Below, piece after piece: positions 1 through 6,753 of a stretch of DNA of 64,000 nt. Under the pieces are notes generated by a model. That model saw only the letters and a program-made list of their open reading frames with translations. It was not told where the DNA came from and did no database searches. Position numbers and translations under genes: made by a program. The number at the start of each line of letters is the position of its first letter. Position 1 is the first letter of the stretch. The stretch lies in contig NZ_PGTB01000011.1 in NCBI RefSeq assembly GCF_002786325.1, positions 1 to 64,000 of the forward strand, in the 5' to 3' direction. The DNA is from Pseudooceanicola lipolyticus (GTDB lineage: Bacteria; Pseudomonadota; Alphaproteobacteria; Rhodobacterales; Rhodobacteraceae).

Positions 1-13
1 CAAACCGAAACCC

Positions 14-298
14 ATGATTATCAAGATCAAACCCGCAGACTCTCGTTATGAACGAGGGACCGAAGGGGGGCAGGTCACAATCAGAGACGCCAGAGTCACC
101 GAATTTGCAATTGGAACTGGAGATGGGGTCCAGATCACTCAAACGATTGAGAGAACCGGCGCGGCGGAGCTGAGCATTCTCGGCGACTTCCCGGAGGCGA
201 AACTGTCCCGTGGTCGCGCCAAACGAAAAATCGTCGTTGTGGACGAATTCAATCGTCAATGGTTGGCCGGATTGGTGACTTTTCAGGAGGCCAATTAG
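14..298 (+). CDS. Small hypothetical protein (94 aa)
   Basis: I do not recognise this family. The ATG lies close to the window edge, so the gene could begin upstream in a different frame or belong to a larger unit that cannot be seen. The product is soluble-looking, with alternating beta-prone segments, a basic patch near residues 66-73 and no signal peptide or membrane segment. It converges on the toxin-like gene on the other strand, and the two stop codons overlap by 4 nt. No function is assigned. Confidence 0.45.
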   Translation: MIIKIKPADSRYERGTEGGQVTIRDARVTEFAIGTGDGVQITQTIERTGAAELSILGDFPEAKLSRGRAKRKIVVVDEFNRQWLAGLVTFQEAN

Positions 299-603
299 TC
301 CCCAGACAACCCACGCATGAGCCGGAGCATCAGTGCGTCATCCGTTTGTCGGCTTGAATCAGGTAGAATGACCTTTATCTCCACCACGTCGAGCTGGGGA
401 TCAAACTCATAACCGACCGTCAAATCGGCTACCTGAAGTCGATACCGAGGTAATTCGTTTGAAATTGATATCGCGTCTGGCGGTATTGGGTTGGCGACAA
501 GCGCACGAAGTTCGGGGATCAACGCGTCCTTTGAACGTTGATCTAGTCCGTTGAACACGCTGCGAGCCGTTGCGCGAAGAATTACTCGTCTTGAACTACT
601 CAA
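295..603 (-). CDS. RelE/ParE-like toxin candidate
   Basis: This 102-aa protein has the layout of RelE/ParE toxins: an N-terminal helical part, then a YRLQVADLTVGYEF strand pair followed by VVEIKVI. That resembles the 'yRvrvGdyRviYeid' core of the family. The start is a TTG at 601-603, because no in-frame ATG or GTG lies between it and the preceding stop. It follows the antitoxin-like gene by 18 nt and is probably cotranscribed with it. RelE/ParE proteins cleave mRNA or inhibit gyrase, but the sequence does not show which. The similarity is a by-eye fold match, not a search result. Confidence 0.5.
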   Translation of the reverse strand: MSSSRRVILRATARSVFNGLDQRSKDALIPELRALVANPIPPDAISISNELPRYRLQVADLTVGYEFDPQLDVVEIKVILPDSSRQTDDALMLRLMRGLSGD

Positions 604-621
604 CGGACCGCAGAATGCCTC

Positions 622-975
622 TTAGCTGCCTTGCTCGGCAATGACGTCTTCTAAATCATAGAATGTCTGGTCAGGGTTTCGATCTGCCTCATCCATCGCA
701 GCGTTTACTCGTGCGTTCTCCATCAAATGGACAAGTGCGACGGCAACTTTCGAATACTTTATGGGGAGAATCGTCGCGACTTCTTTGCCGTAGGAGGTCA
801 GTATCGCACCCGAGGCATTGTGACTTACACGGCCAACAATCCCTCTTTGCTCGCGACGAAACTCTTCAACACCCTTTCGCTCGAGAGAGCCACTCACCTG
901 TGACCAGATTTCGTCTACCAACTCAGATGACAGCCCTTTTTCTCCTACTGGGAGGTCTGAAAAATCGAGTTTCAT
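622..975 (-). CDS. Antitoxin-like protein
   Basis: This 117-aa protein sits directly upstream of the RelE/ParE-like gene. Residues about 50-85 contain SYGKEVATILPIKYSKVAVAL, reminiscent of Phd/YefM antitoxins ('G.pvAvlvp..y'), and the acidic C-terminus is typical of toxin-binding tails. The ATG at 973-975 is preceded by AGGAG at a spacing of 6 nt. A strong promoter and a palindrome just upstream fit the autorepression usual for such pairs. The longer N-terminal part (residues 1-45) is not typical of Phd, so the family assignment stays tentative. Confidence 0.5.
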   Translation of the reverse strand: MKLDFSDLPVGEKGLSSELVDEIWSQVSGSLERKGVEEFRREQRGIVGRVSHNASGAILTSYGKEVATILPIKYSKVAVALVHLMENARVNAAMDEADRNPDQTFYDLEDVIAEQGS

Positions 976-1027
976 CCTTATCTCCTGCCTGATACCTTGA
1001 ACCTAGAGGTCCTAGATGACCGTGAGA

Positions 1028-1066
1028 ACCTATAGGTACTATAGTAATCGTGTGGGCGTTTGTCAA
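1028..1066 (-). promoter_or_regulatory. Promoter and operator of the toxin-antitoxin-like pair
   Basis: On the minus strand there is a TTGACA -35 (1061-1066), a 17-bp spacer and a TATAGT -10 (1038-1043). The perfect palindrome ACCTATAGGT (1028-1037) lies immediately downstream of the -10, and a near copy ACCTAGAGGT lies at 1001-1010. Such repeats are likely autorepressor sites. The -35 overlaps the stop codon of the metallopeptidase gene (1063-1065), so the two units abut without any spacer. Confidence 0.7.
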
Positions 1067-2217
1067 GAAGCGGCACCAGCTAGCTCCTTTTGTAGATGAG
1101 TGACGGCTTTTGTTTCCCACTCACCAAACCCCTCTGGATCCGTCCAAAAACTGTCCCATGCTTGGTTCAAGCAGAGGGCGACCCCGGCATGTTTTCCAGG
1201 CTCTGACCGCCTCAGTCCAATGTCCTCAAAGGCTTTGAACGCGTTGCTGACAACGTCTTCCAGCACAGTATCGGGAAAGCATTGACCAAATGCCATGTCC
1301 TCTGAGTATCCCGTAGTCTGTACCTGATTGGCCCATAGTGCAGAGCATCCGTCGGCCGCGTCGTCAAAACCCAAACGACGTAGACCCATGAGCATTATAC
1401 TCATTCGCGCGGCGTTTGGCGGGTGCTCCACCTTCACTTCGCTTGGCGTCGCGAACGGGTTTTCCCGAAGCTTGAGACACAGGTAGCAGTTCGCCCAAGC
1501 ATATGCAGGACCAAGCGTGAAAACCGCAAAGAGATCACAATAGAACTCTTCCAGCCAATCTGGAGCCCAAGACGCGAGCCACGTATTCAGCCGCAGCATC
1601 TCTTCTGCAGGCCCTTCCCGTCTATCAAGCATCTGCATCTGTTGGGTAAGTGCTTGGGTTCGATCAAGCACCATGTTTGAGAATTGCGTGCGAAACGGCT
1701 GCAAACTCGGGAGTTGCTTGTACTCCTTGGAAAAGAGTGGATGGCATAATTCATGATAGAGGTCTGGCAGATGCAGCAAGAACCGGCTCTCTAAGGGTGG
1801 CACGAACATGAGGTTAAACTGCCGCTCAAACCGATAGTGGGTGCGAGAGGTTTGGCTGACGGTAGGAGCAAGAACAGGAAAACCGATGTCTCTGCAAATC
1901 TGTTGAATCAGCTTTGTCAGAAACGCGTCACTCTCCGGTGAGTGGATCAGAGAAAACACGCCGTTTCGCTCGATGATGAAAACTTGATCAGACAGATGGC
2001 GGTACAGGTCCAGCGCAAGCGAAGGATCCTGACGCCAGATAGTTTCGGTTTCGACTATGAGACCGTCGATTTCCGCCAACGCTTGTTTCAGCTTCTCAAT
2101 GCACTGTCTTTGGATGTCCCTGAGGTCCGAACGTGGATTAGTGACCGCGACCTCTTGCAAATGTAGCGCGCGCTTTTTGACCTGCAGCAGCGCACCCAGA
2201 AAGAGATCAAACACCAT
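1063..2217 (-). CDS. HExxH metallopeptidase-like protein, last gene of the Argonaute operon
   Basis: This 384-aa protein carries a gluzincin-type zinc site: HELCH at residues 155-159 (HExxH) and EFYCD at 224-228 (ExxxD), the usual spacing for thermolysin-like folds. No signal peptide is seen, so it should act in the cytoplasm. I chose the ATG at 2215-2217 because it lies 4 nt after the preceding stop codon, with GGTGGAG upstream; the longer frame to 2322 would overlap the previous gene by 100 nt. It is the fifth gene of the XRE-nuclease-Argonaute operon, which suggests an effector or processing role. The exact peptidase family is unrecognised and the substrate is unknown. Confidence 0.7.
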   Translation of the reverse strand: MVFDLFLGALLQVKKRALHLQEVAVTNPRSDLRDIQRQCIEKLKQALAEIDGLIVETETIWRQDPSLALDLYRHLSDQVFIIERNGVFSLIHSPESDAFLTKLIQQICRDIGFPVLAPTVSQTSRTHYRFERQFNLMFVPPLESRFLLHLPDLYHELCHPLFSKEYKQLPSLQPFRTQFSNMVLDRTQALTQQMQMLDRREGPAEEMLRLNTWLASWAPDWLEEFYCDLFAVFTLGPAYAWANCYLCLKLRENPFATPSEVKVEHPPNAARMSIMLMGLRRLGFDDAADGCSALWANQVQTTGYSEDMAFGQCFPDTVLEDVVSNAFKAFEDIGLRRSEPGKHAGVALCLNQAWDSFWTDPEGFGEWETKAVTHLQKELAGAAS

Positions 2218-2221
2218 AAAG

Positions 2222-2575
2222 CTATGCTCCACCGAGCCGGTGTCGTGCTGCCGACCTCTCCCTTTCAAGAGATTCCGCGATACACTTAAGGCGCTCGCTG
2301 GTTTTCTCCGAGATACTATCATCTAAAAGGCTCTGCCGAAGTTCTCGTAGGTCGGCATCTTTGAACCCGAGCCTAGTTCTCAGGAAGACTTGAAAGACCA
2401 CGGCATCAAGAGCCACGTTGTCTCGCTCTTGTGGTTCCAACAAATCTGCAAATGCCGATACCGACTTTGTATCTGGCGTCGTGAGCGACAATGTTGCGCG
2501 TCGAGCCTTTGCGGCCAAGAGACCGTATTCGTCTAGCCGGTCCGCAACCACCGATAGGCGTGTATTTCCGCTCAC
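2222..2575 (-). CDS. Small helical protein of the Argonaute operon (117 aa)
   Basis: No family is recognised. The sequence is almost entirely predicted helix and rich in Arg, Leu, Glu and Asp, with a charged C-terminal half that could form a coiled coil. Its ATG overlaps the Argonaute stop codon (ATGA at 2572-2575), and it ends 4 nt before the metallopeptidase start. It is therefore translationally coupled between the two. It may be an adaptor or an inhibitor of one of its partners, but nothing in the sequence settles this. Confidence 0.75.
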   Translation of the reverse strand: MSGNTRLSVVADRLDEYGLLAAKARRATLSLTTPDTKSVSAFADLLEPQERDNVALDAVVFQVFLRTRLGFKDADLRELRQSLLDDSISEKTSERLKCIAESLERERSAARHRLGGA

Positions 2576-4941
2576 GCGGATGCCTCCCCGGTGTTGCCAT
2601 CAGCGAAGCGCACCACGTCCACGTCATACTCAGCTGCGTCATCAAACAACGCGATATCACAGAGCTTAATGGTCAAAGGTAACCGCATGCAGCTGTCAGG
2701 CTTAGGCCACGTCAGACAGCTCAAATCAAAAACGTCCTTTAACGCATCTTCGATAGCCATTGGGCCAAATGCTTTGCGGACGTGCAGCGGGTCTGCGGTT
2801 CCTTGCAGCAATAGCGGTGCACCAGTTGTACAAATGTAGCCATCATTCTCTGAAAGCTTGAGCCAAGAGCCCAAAACGGGATTGATCACTCCTTTTGGGT
2901 TCTCCTGGGTTGGCTCTTCAAAGCTAAAGAGGCGCAGTGGTGCCGGTGAGGATTTCAGCACTTCAAATACGCTTACGTCAGCATCAACAGCAATCAGACC
3001 GGATTCTGCCATGTCTGCAAACGTCTTTCGCGCACCAGCAATTTCTGCTGGCCAGGCGCGCCCGTCGCGATGAATGACAACACGTTGCACCTGTTTCTTT
3101 ATCTCGGGAAGTTCTTTTGAAAGCATCTCGGTGATCACTTGCGTGACCTGACTTTCAAGCAATTGCTCGCGTTGCCTTGAGCGGGATCGTTGAACCCGTA
3201 CAATCCGGCCACCTTCAGCGACCATCGTGAACACGGCCATATTGTTCTTAACATCAATCCCTATGGTAACATCTGCGTTGAGCGGATCTCTGAGGACGAA
3301 AGGCCACCGGCTGTTTCCGAGGCACACTTTGTTCAACGCAGCACCCTTCAGGTAGCCCTTAATGTTAACGCCCCGCCCTCTCTGTTGAACATAGGTGGGC
3401 TTGTCATTTTTGAAGATGCGCTTGTAACCACGACCAGGGCTATCTGAATGAATGACCTGGACACGCTTCCCGAACCGTTTCTCAAACTCATTGCAAACCA
3501 TGGCTGCAAGCTTGTCTTGCGCTCTTGGTGCTCCGTTAATCCGGTGCAGCATCACGAGCACATCGCCTGACTTTATCTCTCCACGCTCAGCAACTTCTAA
3601 CAGCGCCTTCATTTGCCCTGGTACTCCGCCGCCGTAAGCTTTGTCTCTATACTCGATGATCTCTGGGCGGTATCCGCCTGCTGGGTAGAGCTCTTGGACG
3701 GTCCCTACAAAATCAGAGGCAAAAGCAGGGCCCCAGCTTTTCTTCACACTTTCGGGGAGCAATAGCGTCTGCGGTGGGAAGACATCTTGATGAAAGAACC
3801 CCACTTTCTTGTCGAGCATCATAGTTCGACGCATGCTCGAGTATTCCTGCATCGCCTGAAACCGGTCTTTCGAGGTATCTGGCGCCAAAACCGTACCGTT
3901 TCCGAAGCTGAGGGCTGGTGGCATGTGGGTTTCGGTGAAGAATGCGTGGGCCCGCGCGCCGGCCGAAAGCTTTGCGCCGCCGATGTTCAATTCAGACAGA
4001 TAGCGGCGGATGAAACCGTTCACCCTTGCGCGACGTTCCGATGGCGAAAGGATCGTTTGGCGCTGAAGTTTCGCTGCCCTCCTTCCATGGGTATCCTCGA
4101 TCAGGAAACACAGTTCCGCAGGGGCCATGCGACGCTCATTCGTCGACGTGAAATACTCCAGCGCGCCTCCCTCGGGATCAAGATCAATGATCGATTTTGG
4201 GGCGGCGTTACCGGCAGTTCTGACAAGCTGTTGCGCCAAGCTGATTGGCACATTGCCCTCAAACAGAGACGGTTCTCCAACCTTCCAATCTGAGACCGCG
4301 TCGATGCGGAACTGGTACCAATGATCTCCCATCTTATAGAGGCAACTGCGATTGATGAGTTTGCCGAGGCGCTTCCGATCCGCGCGTGCTCCAATTGGGG
4401 TATGCGTGATGAACTTGCTGCGTGCATCACAGACAATTCCGAAGCCCCCCTCAGGATGTTTAGCTGCCCTGACCGACACCCCGTCATAGAGATCCACGTC
4501 ATCGAGGCGCTTAAGCGGTTTCTTGTGAAAGAAGGGCTGGCCTGAACCCGGTTGCCAAAGGTGATGGTTTGCAAAGAGCGGTTGCTGCAACACAAAATCC
4601 AGGTACCGCAATCGCAGCCCGTCGTATTCGTCATCCGCGGCATCAAACCGGAGATTCAATGGCTCACCAGTTGGAACCAACTTTACCATCGCTCTCACGA
4701 CGCGATGATCCACTGGAAATTCGGTGACATAGTTCGGCACCGCAATAAACTGCTCGCCGTCGCGAGAAAGGGCCACAAACGGAGCTTTCATCGAGAAAGA
4801 CAACCGCCGCACCAAGAGATTGACGTTCTTATGGTACTCAGTTTCATCGAGGCCACTGAGGCCCTTTACGGCGTAGAGTTGATAAGAGGCGGTCAGCCCT
4901 TCCAAACCCTCAAGCGGGAAAAGTGTTGTTTCTAATGTCAT
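2572..4941 (-). CDS. Prokaryotic Argonaute, long, apparently catalytic
   Basis: This 789-aa protein has the N-PAZ-MID-PIWI layout of long pAgos. The PIWI tetrad appears complete: D563 (in IGIDV), E592 (in RQREQ, glutamate finger), D626 (in IHRDGR) and D762 (in IKLCD). The MID region has a plausible 5'-phosphate pocket (Y506, K507, Q520, K538). The terminal LTWPKPDSCMRLPLTIKL is typical of PIWI. Such proteins use short guides to cleave complementary nucleic acid, usually invader DNA. The ATG at 4939-4941 overlaps the nuclease stop (ATGA); the frame extends 15 codons further, but that would lie inside the nuclease gene. It is coupled by another ATGA to the small gene downstream. Confidence 0.92.
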   Translation of the reverse strand: MTLETTLFPLEGLEGLTASYQLYAVKGLSGLDETEYHKNVNLLVRRLSFSMKAPFVALSRDGEQFIAVPNYVTEFPVDHRVVRAMVKLVPTGEPLNLRFDAADDEYDGLRLRYLDFVLQQPLFANHHLWQPGSGQPFFHKKPLKRLDDVDLYDGVSVRAAKHPEGGFGIVCDARSKFITHTPIGARADRKRLGKLINRSCLYKMGDHWYQFRIDAVSDWKVGEPSLFEGNVPISLAQQLVRTAGNAAPKSIIDLDPEGGALEYFTSTNERRMAPAELCFLIEDTHGRRAAKLQRQTILSPSERRARVNGFIRRYLSELNIGGAKLSAGARAHAFFTETHMPPALSFGNGTVLAPDTSKDRFQAMQEYSSMRRTMMLDKKVGFFHQDVFPPQTLLLPESVKKSWGPAFASDFVGTVQELYPAGGYRPEIIEYRDKAYGGGVPGQMKALLEVAERGEIKSGDVLVMLHRINGAPRAQDKLAAMVCNEFEKRFGKRVQVIHSDSPGRGYKRIFKNDKPTYVQQRGRGVNIKGYLKGAALNKVCLGNSRWPFVLRDPLNADVTIGIDVKNNMAVFTMVAEGGRIVRVQRSRSRQREQLLESQVTQVITEMLSKELPEIKKQVQRVVIHRDGRAWPAEIAGARKTFADMAESGLIAVDADVSVFEVLKSSPAPLRLFSFEEPTQENPKGVINPVLGSWLKLSENDGYICTTGAPLLLQGTADPLHVRKAFGPMAIEDALKDVFDLSCLTWPKPDSCMRLPLTIKLCDIALFDDAAEYDVDVVRFADGNTGEASA

Positions 4942-5888
4942 TGAACTGCCTCCGTGCAAATCGCCTGGTAAACGCAGACTTCGCAAGCTGTGCCGTCATG
5001 TGCCGTTCGAAAGTCGCCCATATCCAACTCAGTAAATTTCTTTCCTTCCGCAAGGCACTCCATCTCATAGGCAGATGACGCAATGAACGTTTCAACCTCT
5101 GCGATATCCTCGTCGTCCAGCTCATAGTGGGTCAAGCGATCTAGAAGCAGTTGCGCCTCAATAAGTTTGATTTCTATCGCCGGTCTTTTCCAATCTGGTG
5201 GAAAATCAAAGTGCGCTTTACTACACATACTTAACGCAAGAGCATAAACTGCGAGCTGTCGGCGCGCGTTGTTGCCCGCGTTAGCGTGCACTTTCCAATC
5301 GATGATTGTAGGCGGCTTATCTGCAAAAAATGCTATCAGATCGGGAAACGCAACCCCTTTCGTACCGTTGGCTAGCTCAAAACTTATTGAGCGCGGTTGC
5401 GAAATGAGGCCAGTCGCCTCGTTTAGAACAGACCAAATGGCATCGGATTCCCAGAAGTTGGCAAGCGACGTCTCAACCTCGATCCATGCGTTGTCAAAGT
5501 CATCTTCAGACGGCGGCGCTTGGTACTCATTTTCAAAAAGGAGCGCGAATTTCTCTCCCTCTTTGCTGATGGTGACCTCTGTCGTCGCCGCTCTGTTGTG
5601 GCAGGCATAGGCCCTTTGCTCATCGAACAAGCGGCGCGCAATGCGAAGACCGTCCTGCAATTGCATAGGCTCTTCGCTCAATGGGTCGCTGAGCGACGGA
5701 ACAACATATGATGAAATCACTGTATCGACCAATCGGCCCCGCCACGCGCTGATTGTATTGAGTTGCCCGTAGTAAAGGGCACGCCGTCTCATCGGGTCCT
5801 TCACGCGAGGTTGCGCTGCGAAATTGCTGTAGAACCATTGCCGCTGACATCGCGCGAAGGTTCGCTGAGACGAATAGGACCAGGTCAT
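4938..5888 (-). CDS. Cas4/RecB-like PD-(D/E)XK nuclease with Fe-S cysteines
   Basis: This 316-aa protein shows the RecB-family nuclease core: D183 (FPDLIAF), D197-W-K199 (the D-x-K motif) and Q211-x3-Y215. It also has the four-cysteine arrangement of Cas4 and AddB: C14 near the N-terminus, and C302, C305 and C311 (C-x2-C-x5-C) at the C-terminus, so a 4Fe-4S cluster is expected. Cas4-like enzymes are DNA exonucleases or endonucleases. No cas genes or repeat array are nearby. Overlap of its stop codon with the Argonaute start suggests it makes or degrades DNA for the Argonaute. Confidence 0.88.
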   Translation of the reverse strand: MTWSYSSQRTFARCQRQWFYSNFAAQPRVKDPMRRRALYYGQLNTISAWRGRLVDTVISSYVVPSLSDPLSEEPMQLQDGLRIARRLFDEQRAYACHNRAATTEVTISKEGEKFALLFENEYQAPPSEDDFDNAWIEVETSLANFWESDAIWSVLNEATGLISQPRSISFELANGTKGVAFPDLIAFFADKPPTIIDWKVHANAGNNARRQLAVYALALSMCSKAHFDFPPDWKRPAIEIKLIEAQLLLDRLTHYELDDEDIAEVETFIASSAYEMECLAEGKKFTELDMGDFRTAHDGTACEVCVYQAICTEAVQ

Positions 5889-6235
5889 GATCCCTCAGCA
5901 CTCCGCTGACGAAGGAACTTCAAGTAATCAACCAACGCATCCGCTTCGGAGGGGCTGACATCCCCAATACGTGACGCCAGTTGACTAGCTGCCTGCGGCA
6001 GTTCCGGGTCAGTTCCTTTCGGTACCGGGTACCCGGCTAGTCCCATGTACCTCTCATAAGATGCTTCATAAAGCACAGCGAGCTTGTGCAACGTGCTCGG
6101 TGATGGCGTCTTGATCTTTCCTGTCTCTAACTGACTGACATAAGCGTTTGAAACGCCAGTGGCAGATTCCACCTGTCGCAGGGTATATCCCCTACTCTTC
6201 CGGTCCGTTCCCAGGGCAACAGCAAGATCTCTCAT
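5885..6235 (-). CDS. XRE-family transcriptional regulator
   Basis: This 116-aa protein has an N-terminal Cro/C1 helix-turn-helix (residues about 5-60, including SNAYVSQLETGKIKTPSPSTL) and a C-terminal helical tail. It is the first gene of the Argonaute operon, and its stop overlaps the nuclease start (ATGA, 5885-5888). The ATG at 6233-6235 has GGAGG 7 nt upstream. It lies directly behind a strong promoter containing repeated GCATGC palindromes, so autoregulation of the operon is likely. Confidence 0.88.
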   Translation of the reverse strand: MRDLAVALGTDRKSRGYTLRQVESATGVSNAYVSQLETGKIKTPSPSTLHKLAVLYEASYERYMGLAGYPVPKGTDPELPQAASQLASRIGDVSPSEADALVDYLKFLRQRSAEGS

Positions 6236-6256
6236 CTAGGGCCTCCATCCTTGCTA

Positions 6257-6297
6257 ACTATATCAAGCATGCTAAGTTTGTCAAGCAAACCGCATGC
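6257..6297 (-). promoter_or_regulatory. Promoter and putative XRE operators of the Argonaute operon
   Basis: On the minus strand: TTGACA (6279-6284), a 16-bp spacer, then TATAGT (6257-6262). The spacer contains AGCATGCT (6266-6273), a perfect palindrome. A second palindrome, CGCATGCG, lies just upstream of the -35 (6291-6298), with GCATGC cores 25 bp apart. The two sites bracket the -35 box, as expected for XRE repressor dimers. The leader to the first ATG is short (about 15 nt) but contains the ribosome binding site. Confidence 0.65.
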
Positions 6298-6298
6298 G

Positions 6299-6753
6299 AG
6301 CGTTAGAAAGCTGCGCCGGGCTTCAAGTTGTCGTTGCATTCGAAACCGCGTGCCACTGTGTCCTTAATTCTTGGACGCACTTGCATTGGTGAGAAATCGG
6401 GCGAGTTTTGTGCCCTCAATTGCTGGATATCCACAGGTTGGAGGTGGCCCATTCTTGGGACGACCAGATCAGAACAGGGCTGTTTACCGCGTTCCGAAGG
6501 GTCACCAAGCCAACGACCTGCCAACTTTTCCACAAAACGAACCGTCCGGGAATTAAAGGCGCAGTCCAGCCATTAATGATACAGTCCAGGAAATAGGGGC
6601 ACAAAATTTTGTTCAATTTGCTCAATTTTTTGACGCCTGCGTCCGGAAATTAGCGGCATCATGACAAAAGAGGAGGATATCGAGGCCGGCTAGCTCATGC
6701 ACCCATGAGCTGCGAGCTGTGATCTGCAATCTCAAACCAAAGGATTTAGGCCA
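6299..6753. other. Intergenic region between the Argonaute operon and the protease module
   Basis: There is no convincing gene in these 455 bases. Several short overlapping reading frames occur on both strands, without ribosome binding sites or family resemblance. The stretch holds a pair of roughly 20-bp direct repeats at 6552-6590 and an A/T-rich tract near 6600-6640. It may be the scar of a lost mobile element separating two defence modules. Confidence 0.5.
6552..6590. repeat. Direct repeats, possible transposon-end remnant
   Basis: Two 19-bp units (6552-6570 and 6572-6590) share ATTAA at the left and CAGTCCAG at the right and are spaced by 20 bp. Repeats of this size and spacing are typical of transposase-binding sites at the ends of Tn7/Tn5053-like elements. 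No transposase or matching second end is seen nearby, so this is only a possible relic. Confidence 0.3.

Noticed and set aside
3787..4293. 168-aa frame opposite the Argonaute gene
   Set aside because: It is antisense to conserved PAZ/linker coding sequence and resembles no family.
4938..6235. CRISPR-Cas locus suggested by the Cas4-like nuclease
   Set aside because: No repeat-spacer array and no other cas gene were seen. The partner is an Argonaute.
6303..6625. Several 60-80-aa frames upstream of the XRE gene
   Set aside because: They overlap each other on both strands, lack ribosome binding sites and match no family.
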